A DNA stretch of 64,000 nt from CAVQXR01 sp963717955 (GTDB lineage Bacteria; Actinomycetota; Thermoleophilia; Gaiellales; Gaiellaceae), in assembly GCA_963717955.1 (NCBI GenBank), contig CAVQXR010000002.1, positions 653,911 through 717,910 on the forward strand, given 5' to 3'. The notes under the pieces are model-generated. The model was not told the origin of the DNA and made no database searches. It was given only the letters and a program-made list of their open reading frames with translations. Both the position numbers and the translations under genes were made by a program. Positions 57,837 through 64,000 of this stretch are shown here, piece after piece (within the stretch, counting starts at the first letter, position 1; every line of letters begins with the position of its first letter).

Positions 57837-58016
57837 GCGAGCTTTCGGATCTCGATGACGGCGATCGGGAGGGGATCCGCGCACAGTGTGCCGCCACTGG
57901 CGGCCTGCTGCGTTCCGGCGGAGCCCGCCCGGGCGATCCTACTGCTGCTTTTTTCGCGCCGGTCGGCTTGCCGTTCACGTGAGTACGCGCCGGCCTCGCA
58001 GGGCGTTCCCGGACTT

Positions 58017-58436
58017 TCAGCTGCGTTCCAGCACAACCACCGGGATCTCCCGCTCGGTCCTCCTCTGGTAGGCGTCGTAGTCGGGCCACTGCCGCACGGC
58101 CAGCTTCCACAAGCGCTCCCGCTCCGCACCCGTCGCGGTGCGAGCCTGCGCCGGGAAGACCTCGCCCTCCACCTGCACCTCGACCCGCGGCTCCTTGGCG
58201 AGGTTTCGGTACCAGCCCGGATGCTCGGCTGCGCCGCCCTTCGACGCGACGATGACGTAGCCCTCCCCAACCCGCTCGTAGATCAACGGTGCCGTGCGCG
58301 GCTCGCCGCTGCTGCGGCCCTTCGTGCTCAGCAAGAGCACCTTCGATCCTCGCCGCCAGATATGGCCGACCTCTCCGTCGGTCTCCTGGTAGCGCCGGAT
58401 GTGCGCCTCGCCGAACAGGCTTTCCGCTTCGCTCAT
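58017..58436 (-). CDS. deazaflavin (F420)-dependent nitroreductase family protein
   Basis: A 139-residue split-barrel protein of the Ddn-like group. The start is the ATG at 58436 (MSEAESLFGEAHIRRYQETDG), because AAGGAGG lies 7 bases upstream; two in-frame ATGs upstream are too close to or ahead of it. LLLSTKGRSSGEPRTAPLIYERVGEGYVIVASKGG is the family core and HPGWYRNLAKEPRVEVQV follows. Homologues use F420H2 to reduce quinones or nitro compounds. F420 use fits actinobacteria. It is a single gene. Confidence 0.9.
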   Translation of the reverse strand: MSEAESLFGEAHIRRYQETDGEVGHIWRRGSKVLLLSTKGRSSGEPRTAPLIYERVGEGYVIVASKGGAAEHPGWYRNLAKEPRVEVQVEGEVFPAQARTATGAERERLWKLAVRQWPDYDAYQRRTEREIPVVVLERS

Positions 58437-58518
58437 GCCCATGCCTCCTTCCACCCAGCAACTGACCTCGACACTGCAAACGAGCCTGCCGCGATTCGCC
58501 TTCCCCCGCCGCCTGTGG

Positions 58519-58935
58519 CTACGAGCCGCGCAGGTCCTCGCGGCGGGTCGGATCCGCGACGATGCGGATGTCGATCCCGGGCAGCTCGCGCACCAGGCGC
58601 GTGACGAGGGAGCCTCGCGTGATCTTCTCGCGGCGCCGGGTGTCGGGCGTCCCGAGGAACAGATAGGTCGTGCCCCGGTCGGCGCTGACTTGACGAACCG
58701 CCGTCACGAGGTCGTCCGACTCCTCCTCGAGGAAGTGGGCGCCGAGGACGCTCGCCAGGCGCCGGGGCGCGGCGAGCTCCTGCTGCTGTTTCGTGTCCAG
58801 CTTCTCGCCGGGCCGCCTCACCAAGAGGGCGTCGATCCCCGCACCGAGCCGCTGCGAGGAGCGCCAGGCTCGGCGCGGTCGGCTCCGCCATGCAGCTTTG
58901 AGCGAGATCCTCCCGAGCCGAAACGACGGACCCTG
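58519..58935 (-). pseudogene. KdpD-like universal-stress domain fragment
   Basis: The frame from 58935 reads KAAWRSRPRRAWRSSQRLGAGIDALLV, then ASVLGAHFLEEESDDLVTAVRQVSADRGTTYLFLG, GTPDTRRREKITRGSLVTRLVRELPGIDIRIV. This resembles the Usp-type domain of the potassium sensor KdpD, but no ATP-binding, membrane or kinase part is present. The frame is closed upstream by a TAG that belongs to the GCTAGC target of the IS481 element. A translated start would have to be TTG/GTG near 58824 (about 101 residues). It is a remnant, or a small stand-alone stress protein. Confidence 0.6.
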
Positions 58936-58940
58936 CTAGC
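58935..58940. repeat. IS target-site duplication, left copy
   Basis: GCTAGC directly before the left end of the IS element, repeated at 59973-59978. It matches NCTAGN, the preferred target reported for IS481. Confidence 0.8.
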
Positions 58941-59972
58941 TGTAGGAGCCAGGAGCGTTGTTCCATCCGGGCCTCCTTGGAGGCTGGGGGTGTCGAAGCC
59001 ACCCAGTTCCAAGGAGGACCCGAATGAGGCTGCACGGTAACGCCCGCACCTGTCTGCACAGCCGCTCGCTGATGGTGCGCCGCGTGCTTGAGGAAGGTTG
59101 GACGCTCGCGCAGGCGGCCGAGGCCGCCGGCGTGAGCGTGCGCACGGTCTCGAAGTGGCTTGCCCGCTTCCGCGCCGAAGGCGGCGACGGCCTGGTCGAT
59201 CGTTCCTCGGCGCCTGTGGTTGTTCCACACCGCACGCCCGAGCAGCGGGTGGAGCTGATCGTGCTGCTTCGCCGGTTACGGATGACCGGGGCGGAGATCG
59301 CCGAGACCCTGGCGATGCCGCGCTCGACGGTCTCGACCGTCCTCACCCGGATCGGGCTCGGCAAGCTGTCGCGGCTCGAGCCTCCCGAGCCAGCGAATCG
59401 CTACGAACGCAAGCGGCCGGGCGAGCTCGTTCACATCGATGTCAAGAAGCTCGGCCGGATCGGCCGCCCCGGCCACCGCGTCAACGGCGACCGCCGCACG
59501 CGCAGCCGCGGGATCGGTTGGGAGTTCGTGCACATCTGCATCGACGACGCGACCCGGATCGCCTACGTCGAGGTGCTCGACAACGAGCAAGCCACGACCG
59601 CGGTCGGCTTCCTACGCCGTGCCGTCGCTCACTTCCGCGCTCACGGCATCCGCGTCGAACGGGTGATGACCGACAACGGCTCCGCCTACGTCTCGGTCGT
59701 GCACGCACTCGCCTGCAGGGCCCTCGGGATCAAGCACCTGCGCACCCGCCCCTACCGGCCACGCACCAACGGCAAGGCCGAGCGCTTCATCCGCACCCTG
59801 CTCGGCGGCTGGGCCTACGGCGCGATCTACGGCACCTCCGACGAACGACGCCGCGCACTCACCAGCTGGCTCGACTTCTACAATCGCCGCAGACCACACG
59901 GCTCCCTCGGCCACCAACCACCGCTCCAGCGGCTGGAAGCCCTCACGAGGAACAACCTGGCTGGGTCCTACA
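58941..59972 (+). mobile_element. IS481-family insertion sequence, complete, 1032 bp
   Basis: The ends are 24-bp inverted repeats: TGTAGGAGCCAG... at 58941-58964 and, on the complement of 59949-59972, TGTAGGACCCAG..., with 19 of 24 positions equal and both ending GTTGTTCC. A 6-bp target duplication GCTAGC flanks both ends. One transposase gene fills the element and looks intact, so recent insertion or activity is plausible. It separates the KdpD fragment from the potassium channel gene region. Confidence 0.9.
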
Positions 59973-59977
59973 GCTAG
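59024..59977 (+). CDS. IS481-family transposase
   Basis: A 317-residue DDE transposase from the ATG 59024, with an AAGGAGG ribosome site; the frame upstream has no family match. The N-terminal helix-turn-helix is GWTLAQAAEAAGVSVRTVSKWLARFRAEG. The rve catalytic core has the first Asp in LVHIDVKKLGRI, the second in VMTDNGSAYVS, and Glu in NGKAERFIRTLL; WLDFYNRRRPHGSLG is the family end. Its TAG stop (59975-59977) lies inside the target duplication, outside the element proper. Confidence 0.93.
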   Translation: MRLHGNARTCLHSRSLMVRRVLEEGWTLAQAAEAAGVSVRTVSKWLARFRAEGGDGLVDRSSAPVVVPHRTPEQRVELIVLLRRLRMTGAEIAETLAMPRSTVSTVLTRIGLGKLSRLEPPEPANRYERKRPGELVHIDVKKLGRIGRPGHRVNGDRRTRSRGIGWEFVHICIDDATRIAYVEVLDNEQATTAVGFLRRAVAHFRAHGIRVERVMTDNGSAYVSVVHALACRALGIKHLRTRPYRPRTNGKAERFIRTLLGGWAYGAIYGTSDERRRALTSWLDFYNRRRPHGSLGHQPPLQRLEALTRNNLAGSYS

Positions 59978-59978
59978 C
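59973..59978. repeat. IS target-site duplication, right copy
   Basis: GCTAGC directly after the right inverted repeat, identical to 58935-58940. It supplies the transposase stop codon TAG. Confidence 0.8.
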
Positions 59979-60106
59979 GGCCCTCACCTCCGGGCCTTCT
60001 GAGCCCTTCCGCTCTGCGACGCGTAGCTCAGATCGCGACTCATCGGCGCAACGAGCCTCTCCTTGGGCGTGGGCGAACGGCGGCGAAAGCGATCGTGCTC
60101 TCGCGG

Positions 60107-60613
60107 TCACTTGGCCCGCTCCTCGAGCCGCGCTTCGATCGCGGCGAGTCGTTGGTCGATGCGGCGCAGGATCACCGCGTCCGCCTCCTGGTCGGCCTCT
60201 CGTAGCTCGCGCTCGTGCTCCGCCATGCGCTCCTGCTGAGCGGAGACGAAGTACGACGTGACCGTGGCGGTCAGGAAGGACAGAAACGTGATCCCGAAGA
60301 CGATGACGACGCTGCCTAGGACGCGACCCCAGGCGGTGTGTGGGACGATGTCTCCGTAGCCGACGGTAGCGAGCGTGACGAGTGCCCACCAGATGCCGTC
60401 GCCGAAGGTGGGGAAGTCCTCGCGATCGACGAGCGTGGCGATGAAGCCCGACAGGAGGGCCAGCCCCACCGTCGCACCGGCCAGGTACGGAATGACCCGC
60501 CCGGTGGCAACCGCCTTCTGAGCGCGCTGCTCCAAGCGCGGACGCGGCTTCCGCAGTTTGTCAAGGCCGATCGTGTCGCCCGCTTCCGGGGTCTGATGGT
60601 CAGGCGAAGACAT
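60107..60613 (-). CDS. two-helix potassium channel
   Basis: A 168-residue protein. Helix 1 is VIPYLAGATVGLALLSGFIATLV; the pore loop carries the full filter TLATVGYGDIVP; helix 2 is VLGSVVIVFGITFLSFLTATVTSYFV. A charged C-terminal coiled coil (AQQERMAEHERELREADQ to AIEARLEE) probably drives tetramer assembly. It lacks an RCK domain. It is the intact gene nearest the KdpD-like fragment; both relate to potassium but no kdpFABC genes are seen. Confidence 0.92.
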   Translation of the reverse strand: MSSPDHQTPEAGDTIGLDKLRKPRPRLEQRAQKAVATGRVIPYLAGATVGLALLSGFIATLVDREDFPTFGDGIWWALVTLATVGYGDIVPHTAWGRVLGSVVIVFGITFLSFLTATVTSYFVSAQQERMAEHERELREADQEADAVILRRIDQRLAAIEARLEERAK

Positions 60614-60685
60614 CGGAACCTCGTTCCGGCGGCAAACCGGCCGCCTGCGTCTGCCTTGCGGGAAGGGAGGGCTCGTTCACGCTCG

Positions 60686-61036
60686 TCACGGGTCGACCCG
60701 CTCGAGTGCTTCTTCGACGTCGTAGCCGAGCGCGAGTGCCACCTTCGGGGCGCACAGAACGACTTTCGCGACGCCCGTCACCGGCGCCACAGCCTCGAGG
60801 ATGGCCACGATCTCGTCATCTGTCGCCCCGGCTCCGAGGGCGTGTGCGACGCCGTACTGGAACGAGGAAGGCGCCGCGTCGACGGCGATCATCGCGGCGA
60901 CGCGCACGAGCGCCGCGGTCCTCTCGTCGATGGCCGAGGCTGCGAATGAGCTGCCGGCGACCGCGAGCGCCTCGAGGAGGGCATCATCGTGGACGGCCAG
61001 CCGGCGCAGTTGCTGCTTGTACTCGTCCATAGGCAC
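60686..61036 (-). CDS. carboxymuconolactone-decarboxylase family protein
   Basis: A 116-residue all-helical CMD/AhpD-fold protein: AALVRVAAMIAVDAAPSSFQYGVAHALGAGATDDEIVAILEAVAPVTG. AhpD-type peroxidases have CxxC before the helix with His; here the position reads SSFQ, so it cannot work as a thiol peroxidase. The His in GVAHALG remains. Either ATG 61036 or ATG 61030 may be used. Function unknown. Confidence 0.82.
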   Translation of the reverse strand: MPMDEYKQQLRRLAVHDDALLEALAVAGSSFAASAIDERTAALVRVAAMIAVDAAPSSFQYGVAHALGAGATDDEIVAILEAVAPVTGVAKVVLCAPKVALALGYDVEEALERVDP

Positions 61037-61210
61037 CGGCTCCCATTTGACCTGCTGCGATCTGTCGCCGCCTCATCCTTCCAGGGTGAGATTCGCCCGC
61101 GGCGAGCTCTCCGGGAGCCCAACCTCAACGGGACGCTTGCCCGCCTGCGACGGAAATCGATGGGCAACGGCTAGCGAGCGCCTGGGGCCTCGCGCGGGGT
61201 TGGCCCTCGG
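61037..61210. other. 174-bp intergenic region, nothing recognised
   Basis: Lies between the CMD-family start and the LURP-one-like stop on the minus strand. No protein family, tRNA or obvious hairpin was found. It probably holds the CMD gene promoter. Confidence 0.4.
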
Positions 61211-61726
61211 CTACTCGTGGGCCATTTGGTCTATGCAGACTGACGCCGCCAGGATCAGCGCAGCGTCCTCATCCGGCGCGATCTCGATCCCATAGGTGTC
61301 GCGTATCCGGAACCATCGTTTCGAGACCTCGGCCACCTTGTCGCCGTCTCGTTCGATTTCGTACTCGTGCGCGACGACGTTTCCCTTTGCGGAGAGCTCG
61401 CCGCCGTCCTCGATCTCGATCGAGTAGCGGTCACGCAGTGGGCTGACGAGCGCCTTCCTGACGGTCGCGAAGGTCTCGCCGTCGTCGCGCTCGATCTCCA
61501 TCTTGTCGCGGACGCTCAGCTTCTTCTCCTGGATCCGGTAGAGCGCCTGGCCGTTCGCGGTCTCGAGCGTGAGCGTGTCTCGGACGCGGACCGCCTTACC
61601 ATCCACCTTGAACGCGCGCTCACCGTCATCCGTCTCGATCCAGAAGTCGTCCCCGATCGCGAAGAGCTTCTCGTGCATCTGGTACCGGATCCAATCTGAA
61701 TCGCTGTCCTTGCGTAGCAGTCCCAC
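61211..61726 (-). CDS. LURP-one-related (scramblase-like) protein
   Basis: A 171-residue tubby-like beta-barrel protein. Repeated strands are typical of the LURP-one/YxjI family: YQMHEKLFAIGDDFWIETDDGERAFKVDGKAV, TLETANGQALYRIQEKKLSVRDKMEIERDDG, VAEVSKRWFRIRDTYGIEI. It has no signal peptide or membrane helix. A role in membrane-lipid interaction is proposed for the family. AAGGAGG lies upstream of the ATG 61726. Confidence 0.88.
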   Translation of the reverse strand: MGLLRKDSDSDWIRYQMHEKLFAIGDDFWIETDDGERAFKVDGKAVRVRDTLTLETANGQALYRIQEKKLSVRDKMEIERDDGETFATVRKALVSPLRDRYSIEIEDGGELSAKGNVVAHEYEIERDGDKVAEVSKRWFRIRDTYGIEIAPDEDAALILAASVCIDQMAHE

Positions 61727-61785
61727 CGAGCTCGCCTCCTTCTCCCTTGTGTTGGACGATCACGCCTGGCGCAGACCTGCACGCA

Positions 61786-63849
61786 CTACCCCGTGTTTCC
61801 GGCCGGTTGTCCGGCCTCGGCCGCCGCCGGCTCGGCTTGCGTCTGCACCGCCGCGTTCCGGCCGGCCTGGAGCTGCTGCCGCCAGCCCGCGAGGATGCCG
61901 TGCACGCTTGCGGCGCCGAGGATCGGCCCGGGCGGAACCTCGAGGTGCGACGGGTGGAGGATGAACGGTTGCGTCTGGAACCCGCCCATGCCGCCATGGA
62001 AGGAGATCAGCTCCTCGAAGGCGCACCCCTCGTCGAGATCGGGGTCGTAGAAGCTCCCGACCATGATGTCGGCGACATGCTCGAAGCCGTCGGTCCTGAG
62101 CAGGTGCTGCGGTGCGTGCGGCGAGAACGGCGCCAGCGGGTCCTCGCCCTCGACGCGGCCTTCCGCGAGATAGTGGGCGCCGCGAGCGCCGAGCGCGACC
62201 GCCCCGCGCTCGGATGAGCGGACGAGCAGCCAGCCGACGTGGGGATGCGCACGCAGGGCGGATATGAGCTCCGGGTGCCGTGCCTCGACCTCCTCGAGGG
62301 TTAGGCGGCGGCGCTCCTCCATCAGGTAGATGAGACCGAGGTTGCCCGAGCCGAGCACGACGACGTCGCGGTCGGAGACGTCGTTCTTGGGCCGCTTCGC
62401 CTTCTTCCCCGTAGCCTCGTTGAAGGCGTTGCCGACCATGGAGCTCTGCTCGTCCCCGCCCGCGATTCCCTCCACGTCACCCCGCGCGAGCGAGCGCTCG
62501 ACCAGCTCGTCGAGGCCGTACCCGTTGCGTTGCTTGAAGGTCGCGCCCTGCGTCTGCCCGTGGTCGGAAAGGACGACGATCTCATACGGCCGTGGCGCAT
62601 AGCGGCGAGCGCGCTCGATCTGCGCGAAGTGGTCGTCGAGCTTGCGCAGGGCCTCGAGCGTGTCGGCGCGCTCGAGGCCGGAATGGTGCGCCACCTCGTC
62701 GTAGCTCGAGAAGGTCGCGTAGACAGCAGGTCGCCCGCGCATCATGTCAGTGAGAACGCCCGACACGATCAGGTCGCGAACGAAGACGCAGAGCGCCGCC
62801 CTCATCAACGGGTAGATGCCGCCTCGGTGGCCGCGCGGGTGCACGTCCCGCCGGATCTCACGCAGCGCGGCCGTCCACTCGAGGACGATCTCCCATCCGA
62901 ACAGGACGAGCGTGCGGGTCACGTTGTCGCCGTTGGCCAGGAACGCCCGATAGCCTGGATTGGAGTTCTTCTCCTCCTCTATTCGACTGACCGTGAGGAT
63001 CACGTCCTCCGCCTCGCCGGAGAGAAGGTTTCCGCGGCTCGCGCCACCGTCGATGAGCAGCCCGATGCCAGTCGCATGCCGCCGCTCGATCTCCGCGCAG
63101 TCCGGCGGAGCCGAGCACGTCATCAGCGTCGCGGTCTCCTTCTCCACCCAGCGAAACGCCGAGATGTCCTCGTTCGACCCCAGCAGGATCCCCGCCTGGC
63201 TGGCGCCCGTCTGCGAGGAGAGATCGGTCTCCCATTCGACCACACGATGCGTATCGTCGGCCATCCAGCGGGCCATGGTCGGAGCGTTGCCGTCGCGCAT
63301 CGCCCGGCGCAGCACGGGCAGCGCAAGCCCGTCGATCTCGAGGTAGACGATGCCTGGGACGTCGGTGCCAGCGATGATGCCCTGCCGACGCGCGATCCGT
63401 TGCGCAATGCGGATCGAGGACGTGTCATCCGAGCCGAAGATCACGGCGAGCACGACGCTCACGGCGGCGACCACGAACGACGCAAGGAGAGCCCAGCCGA
63501 AGTTGTCGACATCGAGCACCCCGTCGGTCACGTTCAGGTCGGCGGCGACAAGGAGAATGACGGCGTCCGCGATCAGGACGAGGAGGAAGCCGAGCACAAG
63601 CGTGAGCGGCAACCGCAGCGCCGCCAGCACGGGTGGAATGACCGCGTTCAGCGCCGCGACGATCACGGCCACGAGCAGCGCACCCCAGAAGCTCCCGATG
63701 TGGACACCCGGAAGAATCCCGGAGGCCACCATCAACGCGACGCCCGTCGCAAGCCACGAGACAAGAAGCGGGAACAACCGCCAGCGAGGACGCTCGGGCT
63801 GCCAGGCCATGGACTGGCCGTAAACCTGCTCGGATTCGCTAGACACCAC
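61786..63849 (-). CDS. holin-like membrane domain fused to alkaline-phosphatase-fold phosphodiesterase (copy 2)
   Basis: A roughly 687-residue paralogue of the protein at 20467-22557, with the same plan. I chose the GTG 63849 next to AAGGAG; the frame opens at 63885. Helices occupy residues 20-155 (LPLTLVLGFLLVLIADAVILLVAA); the phosphatase part holds YLEIDGLALPVLRRAMRDGN, SSQTGASQAGILLGSNEDISAF, FSSYDEVAHHSG, LSDHGQTQGATFKQRNGYG and SFHGGMGGFQTQPF. Metal-binding residues are complete. The two copies are alike throughout, so they share an ancestor by duplication; this one precedes the LURP-one-like gene in the same direction. Confidence 0.83.
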   Translation of the reverse strand: MVSSESEQVYGQSMAWQPERPRWRLFPLLVSWLATGVALMVASGILPGVHIGSFWGALLVAVIVAALNAVIPPVLAALRLPLTLVLGFLLVLIADAVILLVAADLNVTDGVLDVDNFGWALLASFVVAAVSVVLAVIFGSDDTSSIRIAQRIARRQGIIAGTDVPGIVYLEIDGLALPVLRRAMRDGNAPTMARWMADDTHRVVEWETDLSSQTGASQAGILLGSNEDISAFRWVEKETATLMTCSAPPDCAEIERRHATGIGLLIDGGASRGNLLSGEAEDVILTVSRIEEEKNSNPGYRAFLANGDNVTRTLVLFGWEIVLEWTAALREIRRDVHPRGHRGGIYPLMRAALCVFVRDLIVSGVLTDMMRGRPAVYATFSSYDEVAHHSGLERADTLEALRKLDDHFAQIERARRYAPRPYEIVVLSDHGQTQGATFKQRNGYGLDELVERSLARGDVEGIAGGDEQSSMVGNAFNEATGKKAKRPKNDVSDRDVVVLGSGNLGLIYLMEERRRLTLEEVEARHPELISALRAHPHVGWLLVRSSERGAVALGARGAHYLAEGRVEGEDPLAPFSPHAPQHLLRTDGFEHVADIMVGSFYDPDLDEGCAFEELISFHGGMGGFQTQPFILHPSHLEVPPGPILGAASVHGILAGWRQQLQAGRNAAVQTQAEPAAAEAGQPAGNTG

Positions 63850-64000
63850 GTTCTCCTTCTCCTCGGTCGAGTGCGCTTGCAGCAACGTGGTTCACGCCCG
63901 CCGCCGCGGCGCTGTGATGGCGCTGAAGCACTCCAGGGACTATGGGCGGCGCGGCGCCGGCCTTCCTCATACCGATGGCATGAATTCGCAGCCGTTTCGC
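63850..64000. other. window edge, no gene recognised
   Basis: The 151 bases upstream of the last gene hold its AAGGAG ribosome site and presumably its promoter. No other coding sequence or RNA could be supported. Confidence 0.4.

Larger units (their letters stand above)
57421..58016. other. 596-bp region with no recognised gene; holds the tRNA relic
   Basis: From the TylF start to the nitroreductase end I find no protein family in any frame. It contains the tRNA-Ser relic (57709-57780) and, directly beyond it, a 12-bp tandem repeat. Long minus-strand frames across it, such as one reading VGGIHIGRRDSALDDQHRP, show no domain. It is probably degraded mobile-element sequence. Confidence 0.5.

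Noticed and set aside
58958..59023. Longer transposase start upstream of 59024
   Set aside because: The ATG at 59024 has a strong AAGGAGG site and begins the family sequence; the upstream codons lie in the terminal region of the IS without family match.

Overview
The window is GC-rich DNA (about 70% by eye) with frequent GTG starts and many 4-base ATGA/GTGA gene overlaps. It holds a mycobacterial-like arginine cluster, one TatA, a class II glutamine amidotransferase and a deazaflavin-type nitroreductase. This fits an actinobacterium (Actinomycetota). A deep lineage such as Thermoleophilia is my guess; no marker gene here settles it. No rRNA gene, intact tRNA or CRISPR array was seen.

Layout. 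1-9855: arginine cluster argC-J-B-D-R-G-H on the minus strand (argH runs off the edge, argF is absent), with carA-carB diverging from it. A compact palindromic operator with two face-to-face promoters lies between argC and carA. 9931-20444: secreted or anchored beta-propeller proteins, an MFS carrier, TatA, a SirB1-like protein, two EamA permeases separated by an 11-bp tandem repeat, a PLP decarboxylase, and a Vps62-like membrane protein. 20467-28914: a holin-like/phosphatase fusion, a SulP permease (with a 169-bp imperfect inverted repeat between them), a MoxR-DUF58-VWA operon and a sulfotransferase. 28976-43075: the most interesting region, a lipid/polyketide cluster. Two large Pfa-like synthase genes (NPD-NPD-KS-AT-ACP-KR and KS-AT-DH-PPTase) are followed by a free ACP, an alpha/beta hydrolase and a UDP-glycosyltransferase; a carboxyl-type methyltransferase and the sulfotransferase converge on this operon. 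The two synthase genes carry seven apparent single-base deletions, while neighbouring genes are intact.

43289-56302: lipoprotein, HlyD-like adaptor, MacB-type ATPase and permease in one operon; a secreted EEP-fold protein; an EmrB/QacA exporter; a second SulP permease; a glutamine amidotransferase; a ferredoxin-reductase-like flavoprotein; and a GH15 glucoamylase/trehalase-like enzyme. 56303-60106 is accessory DNA: a lower-GC TylF-type methyltransferase lies between two direct repeats that match the 3' half of a tRNA-Ser, and an intact IS481-family element sits in a GCTAGC target beside a KdpD-like fragment. 60107-63849: a two-helix potassium channel, a CMD-family protein, a LURP-one-like protein and a second holin/phosphatase paralogue.

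How they may work together. ArgC-J-B-D-G-H plus CarAB form an arginine route controlled by ArgR. The synthase cluster probably makes a modified long acyl chain that is released, glycosylated and perhaps sulfated or methylated: a candidate unusual glycolipid pathway.
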